DNA of 39,536 nucleotides, from the NCBI RefSeq assembly GCF_000472665.1, contig NZ_AXAC01000029.1, forward strand, positions 1-39,536, read 5' to 3'. Below are positions 32,906-39,536 of this stretch, piece after piece. Numbering within the stretch: the stretch's first letter is position 1; each line of letters starts with the position of its first letter. Both the position numbers and the translations under genes were made by a program. The stretch comes from Acetobacterium malicum subsp. dehalogenans DSM 11527 (GTDB lineage: Bacteria; Bacillota; Clostridia; Eubacteriales; Eubacteriaceae). A model generated the notes under the pieces. It saw only the letters and a program-made list of their open reading frames with translations. It was not told the origin of the DNA and made no database searches.

Positions 32906-34042
32906 ATGAAATCTATATCCTTTGTAAAAGAGAATTGCATTGACGAATATCGAACCATTTTAACACCTGAAAGGGTTAAAGATTATCTAAAAGAAGGTTT
33001 TACTGTATATGCTGAAAAAGGTATAGGTCAAGGAATCGGACTTGAAGATAAGGCGTATAAGGCAGCAGGTGCAAAAATGGTCAATCATGAACAATCGTGG
33101 ACAATTTCCGATTTTGTTGTAAAATATAAGGCGCCAGAAAAAGAAGATTATAAATATTTTCGACCAGAATTGCATTTTGCTTCTTTTCTGCACGCCGAAG
33201 GTGATTATGCTTTGTCAATGGCACTTGTGAACAGTGGGATGACGGCATATGCATATGAATTTGTAACAACTCCAGATCATATGAGTCCTATTTCAATAGC
33301 TCCAGCAGAAGTTGCTGGCAAACTTGCAGTTTTTTTTGGCGCTTATTATTTATTAGCACATAAAGGGGGATGTGGCAAACTTCTAGCAAATATTCCTGGT
33401 GCTAGTCAATGTAAAATTGTGATTATTGGATATGGCGACGCTGGCAATGTTGCAGTTCGTACTGCAAGTTCACTAGGTGCAAAAGTCGTTGTTTTTGGAC
33501 GTAACATGATTAAACTTCGTAAGTTTCAGGCTACTGTGTCACCAGAAGTCGAATGTTACGTAAACACATCAGAAAAATTAGCTAAAGAAATTAAGGATGC
33601 AGATTTGGTAATTGGCGCAATTCTTATTTCAACATTCGATACGGAACCTATTATAACAGAAAAAATGGTAAAATCAATGAAAAAGGGATCCGTTATCATA
33701 GATGTAACCGCAGGTTATGGTTCGGGCTACATTCAAACATTCGATCAGAATACGAGTCTCGAAGAACCTGTTTTTGAAAAATTTGGTGTTCTTCATTGCA
33801 AAATAGATAATATTTGCGCTGCGTCCGCAATAACCTCAAGTGAATCAACTGAAAAGTTGGTTATGCCAATTTTAATTGAACATGCAAAAAAGTTATATGG
33901 GGTTATCGAAAACAAAAGTATGCTAGAAACCGGATTAATTTGTAGAAATGGAAAATTTGAGCATCCTGAATTAATCAGACATATGGCGATGTATGAAAGA
34001 AAGAGTAGGTGGACACCATGTCGAATAGAACAAGAGAATTAA
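32906..34042 (+). CDS. Alanine dehydrogenase-family oxidoreductase, possibly opine-forming
   Basis: 378 residues of the AlaDH/PNT family. N-terminal R16, K75 and H96 match the pyruvate-binding Arg, Lys and His of alanine dehydrogenase. The Rossmann motif is I-G-Y-G-D-A-G-N-V-A-V-R (about 174-185). Two positions differ: the catalytic Asp of the I-D-Q-G-G loop is Gly (G270, in D-V-T-A-G-Y-G-S-G), and the Ser of P-M-S-E-V-A-G is Ala (A134). The usual N-x-P-G-A-V-P-R-T-S-T is replaced by D-N-I-C-A-A-S-A-I-T-S-S. Ordinary alanine dehydrogenase activity is therefore unlikely. A relative such as N5-(carboxyethyl)ornithine synthase, which reductively joins an amine and pyruvate, is a better model. 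The 3' end overlaps the transporter gene by 25 bp. Confidence 0.7.
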   Translation: MKSISFVKENCIDEYRTILTPERVKDYLKEGFTVYAEKGIGQGIGLEDKAYKAAGAKMVNHEQSWTISDFVVKYKAPEKEDYKYFRPELHFASFLHAEGDYALSMALVNSGMTAYAYEFVTTPDHMSPISIAPAEVAGKLAVFFGAYYLLAHKGGCGKLLANIPGASQCKIVIIGYGDAGNVAVRTASSLGAKVVVFGRNMIKLRKFQATVSPEVECYVNTSEKLAKEIKDADLVIGAILISTFDTEPIITEKMVKSMKKGSVIIDVTAGYGSGYIQTFDQNTSLEEPVFEKFGVLHCKIDNICAASAITSSESTEKLVMPILIEHAKKLYGVIENKSMLETGLICRNGKFEHPELIRHMAMYERKSRWTPCRIEQEN

Positions 34043-35286
34043 TATATGTTATATGTTTAACTGGATTTATCACCATAACATTTGCTTTTGGACGTTATAT
34101 TTTTTCGATGATTACTCCGGATATCGTCAGTAGCTTAAACATTGACTATGAATTTATTGGGTTAATAAATGCCTGCCACCAAGGTGCTTACCTTCTATTT
34201 TCTTTACTTGGTGGTATTTTGTGTGGTTATTTAAGTATTAGATTCTTGATATCTTCGTCAGTAATTTTATGTGGGCTCAGTGTTTTTGTGCTAGCATTCG
34301 TTAATAATCCATGGCTCTTGCTAGTTATTGTAACCCTTCAGGGTATATTTGCGGCAACATCATGGATACCGATGGTAGAGTTTGTGGCTAAGAACATCCA
34401 AGAAGATAATCGTGGAAAAAGTCTTGGCATCATTTCAAGTGGGACATCTTTTGGACTAATTCTAAATGGTTTCTTGATTCCTTATATACTGACTAATGAT
34501 ACCTGGCAAACTGTTTGGTTTGTATTTGGAATTATCAGTCTGATTCTCGGGGCGATTGGTGTTTATTGGATCTACAAATTAAAGAGCACACCCGATTTAC
34601 AGATAGAAAAAGCAAATCAAAAAAATGAATATAAAACGGAAAAATTGGTGTTAAGGAATGATAAGTCGGGGAATTATCTCAAACACTATGTTTTATTAGT
34701 TGGATTATTGATCCTATCTGGGCTCTATTTGATTCCATTCCAAAGTTACATCGTACCTTTAATGCAAGAAGACTTGGGCTTAAATGAACAAATATCAGGA
34801 ATTGCATGGAGTATTTTTGGCTTTATTGGTATTTTTAGTGGTTTTGTTGCAGGGGTTTTAGCCGACAAATACACAGCCAAACGGGCAATGATTATCTCAT
34901 ACAGTATTTCGATTCTATCAATTGCGACCGTAGTGTTTGTCCATAATGCAGCAGCGGCGCTATTTGCTTGTGCTATTTTTGGATTAACTTACAATGGCAT
35001 CTTTGGATTGCACCCAACATATGTAACTAGAGTCTTACCACCAGAAAAAACTGCAAAATTATTTGGGCTGCTAAACTTGTCATTAGGAGTAGGTTCGATG
35101 ATAGGTAATTATGCTGGCGGGTACATAAAAAAAATGACTGGAAGTTTTTCATTAGCCTATCAATTAATGCTTGTGATGTCTATACTAACTGTTTTGATTT
35201 GTATATTAATAAAATCTGATCAGAACAAAGAGGAGGTGGTTTTATATGGAAAGAATCGTATTGAATCCAGTCAAGATATCATATAA
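34018..35286 (+). CDS. MFS transporter
   Basis: 422 residues from ATG 34018 (AGGTGG upstream), which overlaps the preceding gene. Twelve hydrophobic segments arranged 6+6 with a polar loop at about 190-220 (L-Q-I-E-K-A-N-Q-K-N-E). The N-half has F-G-R-Y near TM1 and the R-G-K-S-L-G motif after TM4. The C-half has D-K-Y-T-A-K-R, the motif A-like loop. It probably exports or imports the small molecule handled by the enzymes of this operon. Substrate unknown. Confidence 0.85.
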   Translation: MSNRTRELIYVICLTGFITITFAFGRYIFSMITPDIVSSLNIDYEFIGLINACHQGAYLLFSLLGGILCGYLSIRFLISSSVILCGLSVFVLAFVNNPWLLLVIVTLQGIFAATSWIPMVEFVAKNIQEDNRGKSLGIISSGTSFGLILNGFLIPYILTNDTWQTVWFVFGIISLILGAIGVYWIYKLKSTPDLQIEKANQKNEYKTEKLVLRNDKSGNYLKHYVLLVGLLILSGLYLIPFQSYIVPLMQEDLGLNEQISGIAWSIFGFIGIFSGFVAGVLADKYTAKRAMIISYSISILSIATVVFVHNAAAALFACAIFGLTYNGIFGLHPTYVTRVLPPEKTAKLFGLLNLSLGVGSMIGNYAGGYIKKMTGSFSLAYQLMLVMSILTVLICILIKSDQNKEEVVLYGKNRIESSQDII

Positions 35287-35908
35287 TATAGACAAAATGG
35301 AAGTTTTTAAAGGATTTAAAACTGATTCAAAAACTTTTGATTTAATTGTTGAAATAATTGAGAATACTGGAGAAATAATAAGACCGCGGGCTATTTTAAA
35401 ATGGTGTAACGTTGAAAAAGTGGAACAAGGATGCATTACATTGATGGGGCAAGCTTTTGCAAGCAAATTACTATTTGATAAATTATGTCATTTGGAAAAA
35501 GTGTTTTTAAGCATTGTTACAGCAGGGGATGAACTAGATGTTTTAATAGGAAAATATCCAGCATCAATTGTTGATATTATAAAATATGCAATTTTAATTG
35601 AAACACGAAATGAAATTAAAAAGTACATTTCTGATATCTTTGGTTACAATGATATCGCTGAATTATGTCCAGGTTCCCTTCCGGACTGGCCGGTTGAAAA
35701 CAATTATTTTCTATTTGAAATGATAAATAATGCATGTGAAATCGGTGTTATATTAAAAAACGACTATTTCATGAAACCATTAAATACCGTCTCAAGCATT
35801 CTTTATAATGGAGACAAAGACTATGTTAACTGTAGTCTTTGTAAAAAAAAATGTATTAAAAGAAGATGTAAATTTAACAAAAATGAGTATAAAAGAATTT
35901 TTGACTGA
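35246..35908 (+). CDS. MetH activation domain-like protein, copy 2
   Basis: 220 residues. AGGAGGTGG lies 8 nt before ATG 35246, inside the end of the transporter gene. Paralogue of the 32239 protein: I-V-T-A-G-D-E-L (as V-I-T-L-G-A-E-I), E-L-C-P-G-S-L-P-D-W (as E-R-Y-C-P-D-D-Y), I-G-V-I-L-K-N-D-Y-F-M-K-P-L and a C-terminal cysteine cluster C-S-L-C-K-K-K-C-x4-C-K-F-N with one more Cys than copy 1. The two could form a heterodimer. AdoMet binding is inferred from the family only. Confidence 0.65.
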   Translation: MERIVLNPVKISYNIDKMEVFKGFKTDSKTFDLIVEIIENTGEIIRPRAILKWCNVEKVEQGCITLMGQAFASKLLFDKLCHLEKVFLSIVTAGDELDVLIGKYPASIVDIIKYAILIETRNEIKKYISDIFGYNDIAELCPGSLPDWPVENNYFLFEMINNACEIGVILKNDYFMKPLNTVSSILYNGDKDYVNCSLCKKKCIKRRCKFNKNEYKRIFD

Positions 35909-35927
35909 GAAAGTATGAGGAAATAGA

Positions 35928-36731
35928 ATGAAAGAAGTAATAGGTTATAAAGATCGAAGTGAATTTTATCAATTTGAATTGGTCGATACAGTAGATGTCC
36001 CATTTATAAAATCCATGATTAATGAAAATACTAATAAAATTATGGAGATTCCGTGTGGTACAGGGCGAATTGCATTTGAAATAGCTAATGCGAATCATTT
36101 AGTAACGGCTGCTGATATTGAACCGGAGATGGTAGAGCAATTTACAGAGCGACTAAAGAATCATCGAAAAAAGGATTATATTACTGCGATAGTTGCAGAT
36201 ATGTGCTTTTTTGATTTTGAGGATAAATTTGATTTGATTGTTGTTCCCAGAGAGGCTTTTCAGCTAATAACTGGCTATGAAAATGCTATAAAAGCATTGA
36301 AAAACATGCACAAGCACTTGAATTATGGTGGAAAAATCATCATTGACTTATTTCCCTTTGGTGCGAAAATTAAACCATTAACAGATATAGCATTACGCCC
36401 AGATTATTATGATTATGAAATTCCGGATGGAAAATTTGTCGTGGATTGGTCAAAAGAAATAGAACCTTGGATCGTCTTAACAAGACTTCATGGACAGTTA
36501 CATCGAAGCGATTGTATTACTGAAGTAACGTATCGTTTTCAAAAAAATGATCAACGAAATAATACAATATTTGATGATCAGATAATGACAATTGAATTAC
36601 AAAACTATACCACTGAATCCTTTGAAAAAATCTGTGATCAAGCAGACGTTATTGTAAATAAGCTGTATGGAAATTATGAAAGAAAAGCTTATGAGCCAGG
36701 AGATCCAAGGATGTTATATGTTTTGACTTGA
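35928..36731 (+). CDS. Class I SAM-dependent methyltransferase
   Basis: 267 residues, ATG 35928 with GAGGAAA upstream. Motif I is I-M-E-I-P-C-G-T-G-R-I-A (about 38-49), motif II acidic residue in A-A-D-I-E-P-E-M, and motif IV V-A-D-M-C-F-F-D-F-E then F-D-L-I-V-V. The C-terminal sheet is complete. Members of this broad family methylate small molecules. Together with the decarboxylase and the dehydrogenase it suggests stepwise building of an N- or O-methylated metabolite. Confidence 0.8.
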   Translation: MKEVIGYKDRSEFYQFELVDTVDVPFIKSMINENTNKIMEIPCGTGRIAFEIANANHLVTAADIEPEMVEQFTERLKNHRKKDYITAIVADMCFFDFEDKFDLIVVPREAFQLITGYENAIKALKNMHKHLNYGGKIIIDLFPFGAKIKPLTDIALRPDYYDYEIPDGKFVVDWSKEIEPWIVLTRLHGQLHRSDCITEVTYRFQKNDQRNNTIFDDQIMTIELQNYTTESFEKICDQADVIVNKLYGNYERKAYEPGDPRMLYVLT

Positions 36732-36805
36732 TATTTTTAATTTTAAGAATGGAACCTTTTGGTATTTTATTAAAAGGCTTTTGAGGCTACTCATATTCCA
36801 TTTGC

Positions 36806-36823
36806 AAGGAGGGACGAGTCATA
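36806..36823 (+). promoter_or_regulatory. Ribosome site pointing to an ATA start
   Basis: AAGGAGGG (36806-36813), the strongest site in the area, is followed 7 nt later by ATA (36821-36823) in frame with the VWA gene. No ATG, GTG or TTG occurs in this frame between the site and the TTG at 36878. Confidence 0.55.
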
Positions 36824-38557
36824 GCTAAATATTGCAGGGAATCCGAAGATTTTGAATTTGACAATCGCGTTAATAATTTGATGTGGACCATCTGTGGCAA
36901 TTATGGGGACGAAATGCCCGAAAATGAAAAGGCAAATCGCTCAAAATTTAATGCGCTATATTTTGGAATCATCTCAGGTGCCCGTCGAAAGTATGTGGAC
37001 TGGCATCTAATCAACCAATACATTGAGTGGCGGAGTTGTTCAGGGTTTTCCAGAGAAAAGCTGCAGGCAATTCTTTTGCCAGCAATTGATGCGATGGCGA
37101 TTAATTTGTTAACAGTCGAGAGACCAGGAATTCCCGATATACAAAAAAAAGCCTGTTTAGAGATTATTGATAAACTAAAGTCACCGGTTTCTGATTGTTT
37201 AACCGATGAAATCGAGTTTTCAATGTTTTCAGTTCTTGCGGGCATCAGTGTAAGCGTAAGACCGATCATGCGTGAATTAGCATTGGAACTAATCAGTATA
37301 GCCAAAACAAACGAACTTCAAAATTTAATCGAAGAAATAGATGAAGTATATATCAGATTTTTTAGGATAAATGACCATGTTCAATTTGATATGCAAAGTA
37401 TTTTAGAGAATCATCCCCGACCGTTGGTTAAAACAAAAAATTTATCTGAAAGTGTTTTAAATTCAGAGTTGTTAAATAAAAAATCCAGTAAAGTAGCAGA
37501 ACTTGAAAAGACAATGAGCGGAGAACGACAGACAGAATACAGAAGCGAGGATAATGAATTTGTTGAGGCTCTGAATCGTCAAGCTGAATTGAATTGTGGG
37601 GAATCCTATCTTAAAGGAGTGCTTGTCAGAAGAATCGAAAGTCGATTATGTAAAGGGCCTCATCGAGATTGCCAGCTTCATTTCACAGAGGGGTTAATAC
37701 GTAGTAAAAATAATAACCAAATGCAGTTAAAACGGGCCCAAAAATGTTTGGAACAGAACCGGTCTGCTTATGAAAAGAAACAACAGATTTATGAAGCAAC
37801 AATAAATCGATTAAAAAAATCATTGATACAAACGTTAAGAGCAGAACAATCAACATACCCTATTTCCAGTGATTCAGGGAGAATTAATGCCCAAAAGCTG
37901 TGGCGGTTGGGCCGTGTTCCGGCAACAAGACTATTTAAAAAAATGGAAAGCAATGATAATGGGAAGTATGTTGTTGATTTGATGATTGATAGTAGTCATT
38001 CTCAGTTTTTCAAACAAGCAACAGTAGCAATCCAGGCGTATATTATTGTACGGGCAATTGTTGGCGCTGGAATTCCTTGTCGCGTTAATGGATTTTACAG
38101 TTTTTTTGATTATACGATCCTTAAACGGTACCGCGATTATGATGATGATTTAAAACAGACTGAAAATATTTTCGAATATAGCTGTGAGGGATGCAATCGA
38201 GATGGTCTTGCGATAAAGAGTGTTTGTGATACTCTTTATACACGGGCTGAGGAGAATAAGATTTTAATTGTTTTAAGTGATGGAAAACCAAATGACATTC
38301 ATTTGCCAACCAGGAATAGTGGTAAAGAATTTCGCGGTGCAGTTTCCTATTCTGGAGGGATTGGTATCGATGATACAGCCAAAGAAGTCAGAATTGCCCG
38401 GCAAAGAGGGATAATGGTGTTGGGTATTTTTACAGGTGATGAAAAAGACCTGAAAGCCGAGAAGCTTATTTATGGCAAAGATTTTATCTTTACCAGAGAA
38501 ATGAAGCATTTTGGCGATATTATTGCAGCCTATTTAAAAAGAATAATCACCAGTTGA
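36821..38557 (+). CDS. VWA-domain protein (NorD/CobT-like), partner of the AAA+ ATPase
   Basis: I extend the gene to an ATA codon at 36821 because it sits 7 nt after a strong ribosome site. The added residues (A-K-Y-C-R-E-S-E-D-F-E-F-D-N-R-V-N-N-L) run into M-W-T-I-C-G-N-Y-G, the typical N-terminus of MoxR-linked VWA proteins. The conventional choice would be TTG 36878. 578 residues: a helical N-terminal half with a basic, coiled-coil middle (about 220-345), then a C-terminal VWA domain with MIDAS residues D390-x-S392-x-S394 and L-S-D-G-K-P-N-D near 484. Such proteins bridge the ATPase ring to its client enzyme. Confidence 0.8.
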   Translation: MAKYCRESEDFEFDNRVNNLMWTICGNYGDEMPENEKANRSKFNALYFGIISGARRKYVDWHLINQYIEWRSCSGFSREKLQAILLPAIDAMAINLLTVERPGIPDIQKKACLEIIDKLKSPVSDCLTDEIEFSMFSVLAGISVSVRPIMRELALELISIAKTNELQNLIEEIDEVYIRFFRINDHVQFDMQSILENHPRPLVKTKNLSESVLNSELLNKKSSKVAELEKTMSGERQTEYRSEDNEFVEALNRQAELNCGESYLKGVLVRRIESRLCKGPHRDCQLHFTEGLIRSKNNNQMQLKRAQKCLEQNRSAYEKKQQIYEATINRLKKSLIQTLRAEQSTYPISSDSGRINAQKLWRLGRVPATRLFKKMESNDNGKYVVDLMIDSSHSQFFKQATVAIQAYIIVRAIVGAGIPCRVNGFYSFFDYTILKRYRDYDDDLKQTENIFEYSCEGCNRDGLAIKSVCDTLYTRAEENKILIVLSDGKPNDIHLPTRNSGKEFRGAVSYSGGIGIDDTAKEVRIARQRGIMVLGIFTGDEKDLKAEKLIYGKDFIFTREMKHFGDIIAAYLKRIITS

Positions 38558-38789
38558 ATTTTTAGGAAGTGTTTAAAATATTGAATCGTCTCAAGTTTTG
38601 TGTATTTTCAAAAATGGAAGTAGTGCAATGAAAAGAATGAAGGGGTAAGGGATCGATTGAGAGAATGGCGCTTGCTCAGTGAGAGAGACTACGAAGTGAT
38701 TGTAGAGCAGCACTGCTAAAATAAGATCTCTTGATCTTTGCCGCTTGCGACGTAATAGTATTTCCCATAAGTGGTTGCGGCTAATATGT
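38558..38789 (+). other. Intergenic, probable decayed mobile-element DNA
   Basis: No intact gene. The frame from about 38648 reads R-D-R-L-R-E-W-R-L-L-S-E-R-D-Y-E-V-I-V-E-Q-H-C before a stop, which looks like a coding fragment, and a short inverted repeat AAGATC-TCTT-GATCTT lies at about 38721-38736. The proximity of a transposase remnant suggests insertion-sequence debris. Confidence 0.35.
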
Positions 38790-39001
38790 ATCATTATATA
38801 TACGACCGATTCCATTGAGGGATTCACCCGGCAGCTCAGGAAAGTGACGAAAAGAAAAACAATATTTCAATCCGAGATGGTTTCTTTAAAATGCTGTATC
38901 TGGCAACCATGGAAATCACCCAAAAGTGGACGGGTCGGAGAAAAGATTGGGGCCAGATTCACTCCCAGCTGGAAATATTTTTTTCTGAGCGCCTGGATTA
39001 A
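38790..39001 (+). pseudogene. IS256-family (Mutator) transposase, C-terminal remnant
   Basis: I-I-Y-T-T-D-S-I-E-G-F-T-R-Q-L-R-K-V-T-K is the diagnostic C-terminal block of IS256-type transposases. A frameshift near 38886-38894 (TTTAAAATG) is needed to continue into M-L-Y-L-A-T-M-E-I-T-Q-K-W-T-G-R-R and the usual end F-F-S-E-R-L-D (TAA 38999-39001). The N-terminal 80 percent is missing and at least one frameshift is present, so it is dead. Confidence 0.8.
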
Positions 39002-39054
39002 TCCCCTATAATCACATCAGGGCATTTCGGAGTTAGATCCAGACTTGCTTTTTA

Positions 39055-39082
39055 TTGACATGCAATCAATACGGATTATAAT
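39055..39082 (+). promoter_or_regulatory. Consensus sigma-70 promoter in repeat unit 1
   Basis: TTGACA (39055-39060), 16-bp spacer, TATAAT (39077-39082), both perfect. The hairpin begins about 7 nt after the -10 box, so a transcript would start in or just before it. Confidence 0.7.
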
Positions 39083-39435
39083 ACAGGTAAGGGGCAAGCG
39101 TCATTTCAATGCCCTTGCCCCTTAATTAAATACTCTATTCTATATCAATTTTCGCAAATACACAAAACTTGAAACGCTCCCATTTAATGATATAAAATCA
39201 ATTCCGATTATAATACAGATAAGGGGGCAAAGAGTCATTTTTAATGGCCTTGCCCCTTAATTAAATTGTCTATTCTATATCAATTTTAGCAAATACACAA
39301 AACTTGAAACGCTCCCAATTCGGATTATAATACAGGTAAGGGGCAAGCGTCATTTTAATACCCTTGCCCCTTAATTAAATTGTCTATTCTACATCAATTT
39401 TCGCAAATACACAAAACTTGAAACACTCCCTTTTA

Positions 39436-39463
39436 TTGACATGCAATCAATTCCGATTATAAT
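39436..39463 (+). promoter_or_regulatory. Consensus sigma-70 promoter in repeat unit 4
   Basis: TTGACA (39436-39441), 16-bp spacer, TATAAT (39458-39463), same layout as in unit 1. Units 2 and 3 keep the -10 box but have lost the -35 box. Confidence 0.7.
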
Positions 39464-39536
39464 ACAGATAAGGGGGCAAAGAGTCATTTTTAATGGCCTT
39501 GCCCCTTAATTAAATTGTCTATTCTATATCAATTTT

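Larger units (their letters stand above)
39051..39536 (+). repeat. Tandem 117-132 bp promoter-and-hairpin repeats
   Basis: Four copies, aligned on GATTATAATACAG at 39074, 39206, 39323 and 39455 (spacings 132, 117, 132). Each holds a hairpin: AAGGGGCAAG/CTTGCCCCTT at 39089-39123 and 39338-39372, and AAGGGGGCAA/TTGCCCCTT at 39221-39258 and 39470-39507. A conserved AT-rich tail then ends in AAACTTGAAACGCTCCC (CACTCCC in copy 3; copy 4 is cut by the window edge). Copies 1 and 3, and 2 and 4, share the same hairpin variant, so a two-unit block was duplicated. The array runs off the window. Confidence 0.85.

Noticed and set aside
31252-38557. Aerobic cobaltochelatase CobNST
   Set aside because: The AAA+ and VWA proteins resemble CobS and CobT, but no CobN-type subunit is encoded, and the AAA+/VWA pair fits the broader MoxR family equally well.
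36878-38557. TTG at 36878 as start of the VWA gene
   Set aside because: No ribosome site precedes it, and the upstream in-frame codons encode family-typical residues behind a strong site at 36806-36813.
38591-38827. Minus-strand ORF as a gene
   Set aside because: Overlaps the transposase remnant on the other strand and has no ribosome site.

Overview
The window looks like part of a low-to-mid GC anaerobic Firmicute. Clostridial ChW repeats, InlB-type repeats, strong AGGAGG ribosome sites and a Gram-positive type IV secretion system (T4SS) all fit an Eubacteriaceae/Acetobacterium-like host. The genus is an inference, since no rRNA or tRNA is present. Every convincing gene is on the + strand.

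Layout. (1) 1-6721 holds four secreted or surface proteins: a 5'-truncated InlB-repeat protein, a ChW-repeat protein, a dockerin-plus-InlB protein and a GBS-Bsp-like protein. (2) 6732-15482 starts with small accessory genes and an ArdC-like polyvalent protein. It continues with conjugation machinery: a membrane-anchored VirB4-N-like protein, a VirB4 ATPase, an M23/3D cell-wall hydrolase, a coiled-coil membrane protein and a degenerate ParA/MinD-like protein. (3) 15482-29563 is a cassette-like array of cargo genes: ArdC-zincin, Fic, degenerate Fic, a shared small beta-rich domain, and a 2525-residue methylase/SNF2-helicase giant. A TnpV-like gene lies out of frame inside the giant. (4) 29564-30775 is non-coding. 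It holds terminators, a strong candidate structured RNA and a sigma-54 promoter. (5) 30776-38557 is a compact AT-rich operon: AdoMet-decarboxylase-like enzyme, MoxR-type AAA+, two MetH-activation-like proteins, an alanine-dehydrogenase-family enzyme, an MFS transporter, a SAM methyltransferase and a NorD/CobT-type VWA protein. (6) 38558-39536 holds an IS256-type transposase remnant and four tandem copies of a 117-132 bp repeat with promoter elements and hairpins.

Two observations stand out. First, six otherwise different proteins of the conjugative region end in the same acidic W-E-P-E tag (one has W-E-Q-E). Five of the six stop codons are followed within 3-10 nt by a 17-bp palindrome (consensus TGTTTCCCGAGGAAACA, 11 copies). 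I infer that the tag is a C-terminal signal for co-transfer of proteins through the T4SS, and that tag plus palindrome is a module through which cargo genes are exchanged. Second, the sigma-54-driven operon joins an AAA+/VWA activase pair to AdoMet- and corrinoid-linked enzymes and an exporter, a combination I do not recognise as a described pathway.
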